30,134 nucleotides of DNA from Arcicella sp038230735 (lineage in GTDB: Bacteria > Bacteroidota > Bacteroidia > Cytophagales > Spirosomataceae). The notes under the pieces were generated by a model. That model saw nothing but the letters and a program-made list of their open reading frames with translations. It had not been told where the DNA came from and searched no databases. The stretch is from contig JBBRMR010000066.1 of assembly GCA_038230735.1 (NCBI GenBank), forward strand, positions 1-30,134. The letters run 5' to 3'. Below, piece by piece: positions 23,751-30,134 of the stretch (the stretch's first letter is position 1; each line of letters starts with the position of its first letter). The position numbers and the translations under genes were made by a program.

Positions 23751-23955
23751 GCACACAGATGACGCAGATTCTAACGAAACGCAGATTTTCGCAGATTTTT
23801 ATTTATCTACGAAAATCTCTACGGTTAGACTATTCGGTTTCATTTTGATAATTTTAAGCCTTATTTTTGTAAAATCAAAGCAAGAATAGTCTAAAAGCAA
23901 CTTAAAAAAAATCTGCGAAAATCTGCGTTACGAAGTATCTTCGTAATCAGCGTGC
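23751..23955. repeat. REP-like GCACRCAGAT element, long copy (B)
   Basis: The left arm, from 23751 (GCACACAGATGACGCAGATT...), and the right arm, 23904-23955 (...TAATCAGCGTGC), pair imperfectly over about 52 bases. A second, nested stem, TTAGACTATTC (23825-23835) with GAATAGTCTAA (23884-23894), is perfect. The interior AAAATCTCTACGG...TATTCG matches element A (14728-14840). It fills the gap between the aldehyde dehydrogenase and dxr. A TATTTTTG at 23862-23869 could serve as a -7 box for dxr. Confidence 0.88.
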
Positions 23956-23977
23956 TAACTCGAAAAGCTAAACATTT

Positions 23978-25129
23978 ATGCAAAAAAGAAAAATTGCCAT
24001 TCTTGGCTCAACGGGTTCAATAGGTACGCAAGCGTTGGAGGTCATCGGAGCGAATCCTGATAGTTTTGAAGTTGAAGTACTGACTGCCCAAAATAATGCC
24101 GATTTATTGATTGAACAGAGTATTAAGTTTAATCCGAATTGTGTTGTAATCACGAATGAAAGCCTTTATGATAAGGTTTCCACTGCCCTTTCGCATACGC
24201 ACGTAAAGGTATATGCAGGGATGAAAGCCGTTGAAGATGTCGTACAAATGGACTCGGTGGATGTTGTTTTGACTTCAATGGTGGGTTATGCTGGACTTTT
24301 ACCAACCATCAAAGCCATCGAAGCGGGTAAACATATTGCCCTTGCCAACAAAGAAACGCTGGTGGTGGCGGGTGAAATTATCACAAAACTTGCCGCAGAA
24401 AAAGGCGTAAATATTTATCCCGTTGATTCTGAACATTCGGCAATTTTTCAGTGCTTAGTGGGTGAATTTCATAATCCCATCGAAAAAATAGTTTTGACCG
24501 CTTCGGGAGGACCTTTCAGAGGAAAACAACGTTCTGATTTAGAGCAAGTTACCAAAGCCCAAGCCCTCAAACATCCCAACTGGGTAATGGGTGCAAAAAT
24601 CACAATTGACTCTGCCAGTTTGATGAATAAAGGCTTAGAAGTGATTGAGGCGAAATGGCTTTTTGGCGTACAAGCCTCTCAAATTGAGGTAGTTGTGCAT
24701 CCGCAATCCATTATTCATTCTTTGGTACAGTTTGAGGACGGTTCGATGAAAGCTCAAATGGGACTGCCCGATATGAAACTCCCGATACAATTTGCGTTGA
24801 ATTTCCCGAATAGACTAAAATCTAATTTTCCCCGTTTTGACTTCACCAAATATCCGTCCCTCACATTTGAACAGCCCGATAAAAAAACATTTCGTAACTT
24901 GCAATTAGCTTTTGATGCGATGGAAAAAGGGGGCAATATTCCTTGTATTATGAATGCCGCCAACGAAATAGCGGTTGAAGCGTTTTTGCAGGACAAAATC
25001 GGTTTCTTAGCCATGTCAGATTTCATTGAAACTTGTATGAATAAAGTTTCGTTTATTCAAAAACCAAGTATTGAAGATTATGTGCAAACAGATGAGGAGA
25101 CGAGAAGATTTGCGAGGACATCATTGTAA
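23978..25129 (+). CDS. dxr: 1-deoxy-D-xylulose 5-phosphate reductoisomerase
   Basis: Second enzyme of the MEP isoprenoid pathway; it converts DXP to MEP with NADPH in the cytoplasm. The 383 residues are normal for Bacteroidota. Visible sites: the NADPH-binding LGSTGSIGTQ (9-18), ALANKETLVVAGE (121-133), metal ligands Asp150 and Glu152 in PVDSEHSAIFQ, Glu221 in MNKGLEVIEAKWLF, the flexible substrate loop TASGGPFR and HPNWVMGAKITIDSA. The gene starts 22 bases after the end of REP-like element B and ends 34 bases before a toxin-antitoxin pair. In many Bacteroidota rseP follows dxr directly; here the toxin-antitoxin pair separates them. Confidence 0.97.
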   Translation: MQKRKIAILGSTGSIGTQALEVIGANPDSFEVEVLTAQNNADLLIEQSIKFNPNCVVITNESLYDKVSTALSHTHVKVYAGMKAVEDVVQMDSVDVVLTSMVGYAGLLPTIKAIEAGKHIALANKETLVVAGEIITKLAAEKGVNIYPVDSEHSAIFQCLVGEFHNPIEKIVLTASGGPFRGKQRSDLEQVTKAQALKHPNWVMGAKITIDSASLMNKGLEVIEAKWLFGVQASQIEVVVHPQSIIHSLVQFEDGSMKAQMGLPDMKLPIQFALNFPNRLKSNFPRFDFTKYPSLTFEQPDKKTFRNLQLAFDAMEKGGNIPCIMNAANEIAVEAFLQDKIGFLAMSDFIETCMNKVSFIQKPSIEDYVQTDEETRRFARTSL

Positions 25130-25163
25130 ATATTTTAAAATTATCTCATAAAAAACAATTTTT

Positions 25164-25424
25164 ATGACAGCACAACCAACACCCGAAACAGAAGCATTTA
25201 TTTTGTTATTTAAAAAAATGCCAATCCAAACTAAAAAGGAGATTTCCGTATGGTTCCAAGAACATAAGAATACATGGGAAACTTCAACTGAGGAAGAGGA
25301 TAGCCAATTTTGGATGAGTGTGTCCTCGGATGCTTTTGCAGAAATATGGGGTGATCCTGCAGAAGATATTTGGGATGACATTCACAAAAAACACAAGGCA
25401 GATGGCAAAATACAAGCAATTTGA
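25164..25424 (+). CDS. Probable antitoxin of a MazF/PemK pair
   Basis: An 86-residue acidic, Trp-rich protein with no family I can name. The N-terminal half has a helix pair (ETEAFILLFKKMPIQTKKEISVWFQEH). The C-terminal half is acidic (SDAFAEIWGDPAEDIWDDIHKK), a style common in antitoxins, which wrap an unfolded C-terminal segment around the toxin. Its stop overlaps the start of a PemK-type gene by 23 bases, the usual antitoxin-first operon layout. It lacks an obvious AbrB or RHH motif, so the DNA-binding class is unclear; function rests on context. Confidence 0.72.
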   Translation: MTAQPTPETEAFILLFKKMPIQTKKEISVWFQEHKNTWETSTEEEDSQFWMSVSSDAFAEIWGDPAEDIWDDIHKKHKADGKIQAI

Positions 25425-25749
25425 TATTATTTGGACACCTTATCCTTTTTCAGATACAATTGAAAACTCGAAGCTACGTCCTGCAATAATTGTCAGTAAC
25501 GAGCTTAGTAATAACTTAGATAATGACATTTTAGCTTGCCCAATAACTTCAAAGTTGAGGAAAGATGAATTTTCGGTAGTATTGACTGATGGAATGCTGA
25601 CTAATTCTTTGGATTTGGAAAGTGAAATTCGTTGTAATAAAATTGCAACAATTAGAAAAAAGTTAATTACACAAAAGGTCGGCGAGTTGCTTCCAGAATA
25701 TCATTACATGGTTTTAGAAAAAATTAATAGTGCTTTTGATGATAAGTAA
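25402..25749 (+). CDS. MazF/PemK-family endoribonuclease toxin
   Basis: From the ATG at 25402, inside the antitoxin's last codons, the protein has 115 residues, the family's usual length. An in-frame ATG at 25318 would add 28 residues that read as out-of-frame antitoxin sequence and is unlikely. The PemK/MazF barrel pattern is clear: FDIIWTPYPFSDTIENSKLRPAIIVSNE with the conserved Arg-Pro, then DILACPITSKL, LTDGML, and SEIRCNKIATIRKKLI. MazF toxins cut single-stranded mRNA at short sites; the recognition site here cannot be read from the sequence. Catalytic Arg and Thr/Ser positions appear kept, so it is probably active. Confidence 0.9.
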   Translation: MAKYKQFDIIWTPYPFSDTIENSKLRPAIIVSNELSNNLDNDILACPITSKLRKDEFSVVLTDGMLTNSLDLESEIRCNKIATIRKKLITQKVGELLPEYHYMVLEKINSAFDDK

Positions 25750-25867
25750 ACAGAAGAAAATGCCTCGATTGATGTAAATACTGATTCAAAACAGTTCTTT
25801 AAAAAATTTATAAAAATTATCACATTAAAAATAATAATACACGTTACCAACTTAGGAATGGATAATT

Positions 25868-25890
25868 GTTTACTGGTAACTGATAACTGA
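25868..25890. repeat. GTTTACTGGTAA-type repeat before rseP
   Basis: GTTTACTGGTAACTGATAAC plus three bases, ending five bases before the rseP start codon. It matches 17038-17060 at 22 of 23 positions. Here only one arm is seen. The interval 25750-25895 otherwise looks featureless. Confidence 0.7.
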
Positions 25891-25895
25891 AAATA

Positions 25896-27233
25896 ATGGA
25901 AGGTTTAATAATGGCGGGACAGTTGATTTTAGCACTGTCGATTTTAGTAAGTTTGCACGAATTTGGGCATTATATCACTGCCAAGTGGTTCAAAATGCGA
26001 GTTGATAAGTTTTATCTCTTCTTCGATTTCCTCTTTCCAATTCCCACAGTGCTGAATTTTGCTTTATTCAAGAAGAAGGTTGGCGATACTGAATACGGTA
26101 TTGGTTGGTTTCCTTTGGGTGGCTATGTATCTATTGCAGGAATGATTGATGAAACCCAAGATGCTTCAAAATTGGCAGCCACTCCTGAGCCTTGGGAGTT
26201 CAGAGGAAAACCTGCTTGGCAACGCCTTATCGTGATGTTAGGCGGAATTATTGTCAATATTATTTTGGGGGTACTTATCTTTTGGGGCATTCGCTACAAC
26301 GCTGGAAATAACTTTGTAACGCTTTCAGAAGCTAATAAACAAGGAATTTATGCAGGAAAATTAGCCCAAGAAATCGGTTTCAAAACGGGTGATAAAATCC
26401 TGACTATCAACGGAAAAACGCCTGTTCGCTTTGATGAAGTTACGAAGCTCATCATGGAAGATGAAGCCAAATACGTGGTTGAACGCAATGGACAAAAAAT
26501 AGACATAGCCCTCCCTTCGGGCTTTTTGAACAAATTGGCTGATGGTAAAAGAGGTGAATTTATTCAAGAAGGAATTCCATTTGATGTAAAAGATGTTCCA
26601 ACTGATGGCGACGCTTTTAAGGCGGGTTTAAAGGCAGGCGATAAAATTGTAACTATCAACGGAAAACCAATTACATTTTTCCAAGAAGTAAAACCGATTT
26701 TAGAAGCTAATAAGGAGAAAAATCTCCCCGTTATTGTGGACAGAAAAGGGGTGTTGGATACCTTGAAAATGCCCGTTTCTAAAGATGCCACTTTAGGGTT
26801 TATCATGAATCCCCTTTTGTCATTTAGCCACGAAGACCTAAGCCTTGGACAAGCGTTTACAGCGGGTGCTGGTGAAGCATTTACCGTGGTAGGAACGAAT
26901 TTAAAGGGTTTTAAGAAGATTTTTAAGGGTGAAGTTTCAGCTTCGAATGCCGTTAGTGGACCAGTAGGAATCGCTAAAATATTTGGTGGAAAGTGGGATT
27001 GGGCTAATTTTTGGTTTCTTACGGGCTTATTATCAATGTCATTAGCCTTTATGAATGCCTTGCCAATTCCAGCCCTTGATGGTGGACACGCCATCTTCTT
27101 GATTTGGGAAATGATTACGGGCAAAACTCCCTCCGTAAGAGTTCAAGAAATTGCTCAACAAGTAGGAACAGTGATTCTTTTGGGCTTAATGGTCTTTGCT
27201 TTCGGCAATGATATTTTTAAAATTTTTAGATAG
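25896..27233 (+). CDS. rseP: RseP-family site-2 metalloprotease
   Basis: Membrane-embedded zinc protease of 445 residues that cuts anti-sigma factors and signal-peptide remnants inside the membrane. Visible parts: first helix with the zinc motif HEFGH (21-25), a cytoplasmic loop, helix near 112-130 (LIVMLGGIIVNIILGVLIFW), two PDZ domains (about 155-205 with GFKTGDKILTINGK, and 235-290 with AGLKAGDKIVTINGK), and near the C-terminus NALPIPALDGGH (387-398), which supplies the third zinc ligand (D395). A final helix follows. A second in-frame ATG at 25911 is possible. No anti-sigma gene lies nearby. It is followed by the DUF6702 gene. Confidence 0.96.
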   Translation: MEGLIMAGQLILALSILVSLHEFGHYITAKWFKMRVDKFYLFFDFLFPIPTVLNFALFKKKVGDTEYGIGWFPLGGYVSIAGMIDETQDASKLAATPEPWEFRGKPAWQRLIVMLGGIIVNIILGVLIFWGIRYNAGNNFVTLSEANKQGIYAGKLAQEIGFKTGDKILTINGKTPVRFDEVTKLIMEDEAKYVVERNGQKIDIALPSGFLNKLADGKRGEFIQEGIPFDVKDVPTDGDAFKAGLKAGDKIVTINGKPITFFQEVKPILEANKEKNLPVIVDRKGVLDTLKMPVSKDATLGFIMNPLLSFSHEDLSLGQAFTAGAGEAFTVVGTNLKGFKKIFKGEVSASNAVSGPVGIAKIFGGKWDWANFWFLTGLLSMSLAFMNALPIPALDGGHAIFLIWEMITGKTPSVRVQEIAQQVGTVILLGLMVFAFGNDIFKIFR

Positions 27234-27300
27234 TGGTTAGGTTTTAGGAGTTAAGGATTAGTATTTTACGTTTGAAATCTACTCTTAAATTATTATGATT

Positions 27301-27894
27301 ATGAAAGGGTTAAAAAATATAACACAAATTTACGGAAGCCGTCCTTCAAAAGGACGGCTTCCGTTTGTTCAAAATGTTTGCAGGTTTTTGGTTTTAGGAA
27401 TGGTTTTATTCACAAATACCTCCTTTCTCCTTAATCCTTGCTCCATTCTCCTGCATAAACACGATTTTCACACCAGCCTAACTGAAATGCGGTATAATGT
27501 TAAGTCCAAAACCTTTGAAATTAGTGTAAGAGTTTTTACGGATGATTTGCAAAAAGTGCTGTCGGAAACCAATCAGAATAAGAAGTTTTTGGTGGAAAAT
27601 AATGATAAAAATGACTTATTCGTAGAGGCATACATCAAGAAGCATTTTGTAGTTGTGAATCCTAAAAATCAAAAGACTATTATCAATTATATCGGAAAAG
27701 AAAAAGAAGGAGAAGCCACGTGGATATATTTGGAAATGCCTGTAAATGAGAGTATTAACGGTTCAAAAATTCAGAATAATGTGTTGATTGATATGTTTGA
27801 AGACCAGACAAACATCCTTAATATTTTCATTCAAAATCAGAAGAAATCGTATTTGTATAATGTCAAGAATAGGGTATTTGTGGTTGAGATTTAG
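27301..27894 (+). CDS. DUF6702 family exported protein
   Basis: A 197-residue protein (an ATG six bases upstream would add two). The core (HKHDFHTSLTEMRYNVKSKTFEISVRVFTDDL) is typical of DUF6702, small envelope proteins of Bacteroidota without known function. Just after the N-terminus lies a hydrophobic helix (VCRFLVLGMVLFTNTSFLL), probably a signal peptide or anchor. Residues about 11-22 are encoded by a perfect 15-bp hairpin, which adds an atypical GSRPSKGRLPF segment before the helix. The true start could instead be the ATG at 27400, inside the hydrophobic stretch. The rest of the protein is intact. It follows rseP by about 60 bp on the same strand. Confidence 0.82.
   Translation: MKGLKNITQIYGSRPSKGRLPFVQNVCRFLVLGMVLFTNTSFLLNPCSILLHKHDFHTSLTEMRYNVKSKTFEISVRVFTDDLQKVLSETNQNKKFLVENNDKNDLFVEAYIKKHFVVVNPKNQKTIINYIGKEKEGEATWIYLEMPVNESINGSKIQNNVLIDMFEDQTNILNIFIQNQKKSYLYNVKNRVFVVEI
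27332..27364. repeat. Perfect 15-bp hairpin inside the DUF6702 reading frame
   Basis: ACGGAAGCCGTCCTT (27332-27346) pairs perfectly with AAGGACGGCTTCCGT (27350-27364) around a 3-base loop (CAA). The stem is far richer in G and C than its surroundings, and its length (33 bp) is a multiple of three, so it leaves the frame open. No T-run follows, so it is not a typical terminator. Confidence 0.92.
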
Positions 27895-27933
27895 AGAATT
27901 ATTATTACATTTGGTTCAATAATTTACAAATAT

Positions 27934-28540
27934 ATGACTTATTCCAGCCAACGGAAAATGCCAAAAGTACCCTTTTATCTCATCAAAGAAATCTTGGATG
28001 AAATACCTGTGTATTATAAGGGATATAAAGCTGTTTTAAGAAAAGAAAAGACCTTGGAAGATATTATGGGAGCAAGCTGATTGCAGATTTTTATTGTTAG
28101 ATACCTTTTCCGTTTGTTAGACCGAAATCTTGATGAGACTCTTTTTTATGTATTTATGGGTGAAGGAGGATTACACCTTAGCAAAGGAAATAACCTATCG
28201 GGTGATGTGATGGTTTTTGAGAAATCAACACTAACTCCTGATTTATTTGATACCCATTATCTCAATGTCCCTCCACTTATTGATATTGAAGTTGATGTGG
28301 AGATTGACAACAGCACGTTTTCAGATTTTGAGTATATCCAGAAAAAAAACGAAGAAATTGATTGATTTTGGAACACGAAAAGTTATCTGGATTCTTACCA
28401 AAACAAAAACTATTATCGTTGCCGAACCCAATAAAGATTGGCTGATGATTGATTGGACAAAAGATGTGGAAGCGTTTAATGAGATAAGTTTTAATGTCCA
28501 AAATTACTTGGTTAAAGAAGGAATAAATATAGCCCCGTAG
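27934..28540 (+). pseudogene. Broken Uma2 family (DUF820, PD-(D/E)XK) gene
   Basis: Read through two lesions, the locus encodes about 202 residues with the Bacteroidota Uma2 pattern: VPFYLIKEILDEIPVYYKGY, KTLEDIMGAS, RLLDRNLDETL, GGLHLSKGNNLSGDVMVFEK, PPLIDIEVDVEID, KLIDFGTRKVIWILTK, then KDWLMIDW. Lesion 1 is an in-frame TGA at 28078-28080, at a position where relatives have Gly; one base change could make it. Lesion 2 is a frameshift at an A8 run (28342-28349): removing one A would join EYIQKK to TKKLIDFGTRKVIW. Uma2 proteins have a nuclease-like fold; their biological role is not well defined. Two separate lesions argue against a functional product, although sequencing error in the A8 run could explain the second. 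Confidence 0.85.
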
Positions 28541-28548
28541 CAACGGTC

Positions 28549-28620
28549 GCCCTAACCCCCAGAGGGGGAATTTCAGAATTCAGAATCAGTGTATTGATTC
28601 CCCCTCTGGGGATTAGGGGC
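28549..28620. repeat. C/G-rich inverted repeat between Uma2 and mcrC
   Basis: CCCTAACCCCCAGAGGGG and following bases (arm 28549-28571) pair with 28597-28620 (ATTCCCCCTCTGGGGATTAG...) with only one bulge, over a 25-base loop. It could end transcription from both sides. Bases 28573-28620 are also the last 15 codons and stop of mcrC. Confidence 0.85.
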
Positions 28621-29625
28621 TTCTATTATCCTCAACAAATCCCCCTTAATCTCCTGCCAATCCTGATTCAAATTCAATGTCTCAATCCTGATTTTATGTC
28701 CTTCGTGCGTATATACAAGACTCAATGATTTTTGGGTGGTTGGATACATCAAAATACCCTCCGCTTGTGGGTTTTCTTGATTTTTGAGGTAAGCAAAAAG
28801 CTGATACAAATGTTGAGAATGAATCTTCTCGGTATTGTAATATTTCTGTAAAGTTTCAGTATAATATTTGGCATCAATAATCAATTTTCTATCGCCCAAT
28901 TTTATCGAAATATCGGTCTGCATTTTGGGTAAAAAAGCATTATTTTCTCCCGACATTTTCCAACGTAAATCTTCCCGATAAACCTTGGCTGCGGAGACTT
29001 CTATTTTGTAAAAATTACGGATAAACTCTTCAAAAACTTTTGCCATTTGTCGTTCATCTCGCAAGAAATCTTTGAATTTAAAATGTCCTTTTTCTGGGTT
29101 AGGTAATAGATTTTGATGAATTAACTCAATGACGTTTAGCAAGAAATCATAAAATGAGTTTTTCTGATGAATGTGTACTTGCTTGAAAACGCTATCCGTA
29201 ATTTGTATTTCACTCACCTCATTCATTCGCCAAATTATCGCTTTCATTTCATGGCGTAAATTAACCTCCAAACCTTCCGTTTTAACTAAATTTTGGAGCG
29301 TAGTTTTCAGCATCTGATTGGACAAAATATCCACCGAAAGTTCATCATATTCACAAACGGCAAATCCTTTTTGAAACAGATTTTTTCGTAAAGATTGACC
29401 CACCTCCACCTTGCCTTTTATGCCTTGATAAACCTCCGTTTCCGTTTGATATTGTTGTGCTAAACCCCGTTTCAAAAGGGTCTTTGAACCATTCAATAAA
29501 ACCCTTGCCAACAGATTCAGTAAATCGGGCGATTCTTCGGCAGAAACTTCTATAAAATCCTTTTCCTCCAACTTATTCCAAGCGTAACAAAGGAGATAAT
29601 ATATGTTTTGGATTGGAATTATCAT
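28573..29625 (-). CDS. mcrC: McrC-family restriction subunit without adjacent mcrB
   Basis: A 350-residue protein from the ATG at 29625 (MIIPIQNIYYLLCYAWN, the usual McrC start). A further in-frame ATG at 29670 lies upstream of a TACCTTTG promoter box and is rejected. McrC is the nuclease part of the McrBC system, which cuts DNA with modified cytosines after its GTPase partner McrB assembles. The N-terminal domain runs to about residue 190. The PD-(D/E)XK nuclease core follows: FEEF near 199, Asp238 (KMQTDISI), and DAKYY with Asp251 and Lys253, then QHLYQLFAYL. No mcrB lies next to it: upstream is a gene-free stretch and a plus-strand lipoprotein, downstream is the Uma2 remnant. The last 15 residues (APNPQRGNQYTDSEF) come from an inverted repeat. 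Confidence 0.88.
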   Translation of the reverse strand: MIIPIQNIYYLLCYAWNKLEEKDFIEVSAEESPDLLNLLARVLLNGSKTLLKRGLAQQYQTETEVYQGIKGKVEVGQSLRKNLFQKGFAVCEYDELSVDILSNQMLKTTLQNLVKTEGLEVNLRHEMKAIIWRMNEVSEIQITDSVFKQVHIHQKNSFYDFLLNVIELIHQNLLPNPEKGHFKFKDFLRDERQMAKVFEEFIRNFYKIEVSAAKVYREDLRWKMSGENNAFLPKMQTDISIKLGDRKLIIDAKYYTETLQKYYNTEKIHSQHLYQLFAYLKNQENPQAEGILMYPTTQKSLSLVYTHEGHKIRIETLNLNQDWQEIKGDLLRIIEAPNPQRGNQYTDSEF

Positions 29626-29659
29626 GTTACAAAATTTGACGTTTTGGTCTTGATACTCA

Positions 29660-29667
29660 CAAAGGTA
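29660..29667 (-). promoter_or_regulatory. -7 box of mcrC
   Basis: The minus strand reads TACCTTTG, an exact TAnnTTTG. Transcription would start near 29654, about 30 bases before the chosen start codon. The -33 element is weak. The position rules against the longer start at 29670. Confidence 0.5.
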
Positions 29668-30008
29668 CAATTATTACATAATCATAAAATTGGCAATAAA
29701 TTATTGATTTTGAATTTGCAAAAATAGTTTAAGTTTTACGTTTGTGGTCAGTATTACCATTGACCAAATTGGCGAGAGTAAGTTCCAACTACAACTTTAA
29801 AATATATTTATCTGATAATCAAATGCTTATTATTCGGGTTTTACTTTCGTCAGGACGCATTCGGGAACATTTTTATTGGTGAAGTGATAAATAAATTTGA
29901 AATAAACTGGTATGATTCTTTGGGAATGTAAATTCTCTATCCGTGGGTCAGTAGGGACACGGACAACGGATATAAAAAATAATCAAATCGTTCGTTCGTT
30001 GATACAAA
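29668..30008. other. 341-bp gene-free interval before a lipoprotein gene
   Basis: No convincing reading frame. It contains a possible plus-strand promoter, TTTG (29715-29718) and TACGTTTG (29737-29744) with an 18-base spacer, one short of the usual 19. It also has a short inverted repeat, TCCGTG/CACGGA, at about 29938-29963. If that promoter is used, the lipoprotein transcript has a leader of about 250 bases. Confidence 0.4.
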
Positions 30009-30134
30009 ATGAGAAGAAAGAACAAGATTATTAGTAAATGGTTTGGGAAATCATTTACTAAATTATTTATCTTAGCATTTTTTATAATAGTCTCTTGCCA
30101 TAAAGAGAACATTTCGCTGATAGATAATATTTTA
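30009..30134 (+). CDS. Start of an unknown lipoprotein (3' partial)
   Basis: A frame of 42 codons open to the right edge. It begins with a strongly basic segment (MRRKNKIISKWFGK), then a hydrophobic helix ending in a lipobox (ILAFFIIVSC, Cys30), as in lipoprotein signal peptides. The mature part starts HKENISLID. Too little is visible to name a family. Confidence 0.72.
   Translation, partial: MRRKNKIISKWFGKSFTKLFILAFFIIVSCHKENISLIDNIL

Noticed and set aside
23751..23955. CRISPR array or tRNA in the GCAGAT-rich region
   Set aside because: The repeats are inverted and nested, without regular spacers, and no cloverleaf can be drawn.
25318..25401. N-terminal extension of the MazF/PemK toxin
   Set aside because: The extra 28 residues overlap the antitoxin in another frame and do not fit the family; ATG at 25402 gives the usual length.

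Overview
The window looks like chromosomal DNA of an AT-rich Bacteroidota, most likely of the Cytophagia (a Spirosomaceae- or Leadbetterellaceae-like lineage). Several things support this: the gene set (RNase Y next to ZapA, a TPR / DUF4292 lipoprotein / EnvC-like operon, a BlaI-BlaR1/M56 pair, DUF6702, Uma2), a modular secreted protein ending in a coat-hanger-like C-terminal domain, the lack of Shine-Dalgarno sites, and Bacteroidota-type promoters (TTTG-N19-TAnnTTTG). The genus is inference. I see no rRNA, tRNA, CRISPR array, phage gene or complete insertion sequence.

Layout. 1-6449: the end of an unknown gene and a strong terminator, then a minus-strand block of RNase Y, ZapA, a small coiled-coil protein, a flippase and an AraC/TolB-like/TPR regulator. 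6543-9781: one secreted protein of five repeated ~195-residue units, split by a frameshift near 7400. 10038-14681: a prolyl oligopeptidase (minus) divergent from a blaI-blaR1-type pair (plus). The blaI promoter carries three nearly identical 16-bp palindromes. 14728-15200: a REP-like element and a broken VOC gene. 15441-22084: a lone MoxR ATPase facing a minus-strand series of ribH, a membrane-anchored TPR protein, an EnvC-like protein, a DUF4292 lipoprotein and a TPR lipoprotein-partner protein. 22271-27894: a ketoglutaric-semialdehyde-type dehydrogenase, a second REP-like element, dxr, a MazF/PemK toxin-antitoxin pair, rseP and a DUF6702 protein. 27934-30134: a broken Uma2 gene, a lone mcrC, and the start of a lipoprotein.

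How the genes relate. Envelope and division functions dominate: ZapA and its coiled-coil neighbour, EnvC-like, DUF4292, TPR proteins, RseP, flippase, oligopeptidase. Isoprenoid precursor (dxr) and riboflavin (ribH) synthesis are housekeeping. BlaR1-like protease and BlaI-like repressor form a surface-signal switch whose operator sites can be read directly from the DNA.

The most unusual trait is the density of intergenic inverted repeats from at least four sequence families: TTAAC-word hairpins, GTTTACTGGTAA-type repeats, GCACRCAGAT elements and C/G-rich hairpins. They sit exactly at gene borders and in two cases have become part of a reading frame (the N-terminus of the DUF6702 protein and the C-terminus of McrC). 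Three genes (modular protein, VOC, Uma2) are disrupted by single-base events. No complete new multi-gene system is evident; the best leads are the blaI/blaR1 pair with its divergent sensor and clear operators, and the boundary-repeat families.
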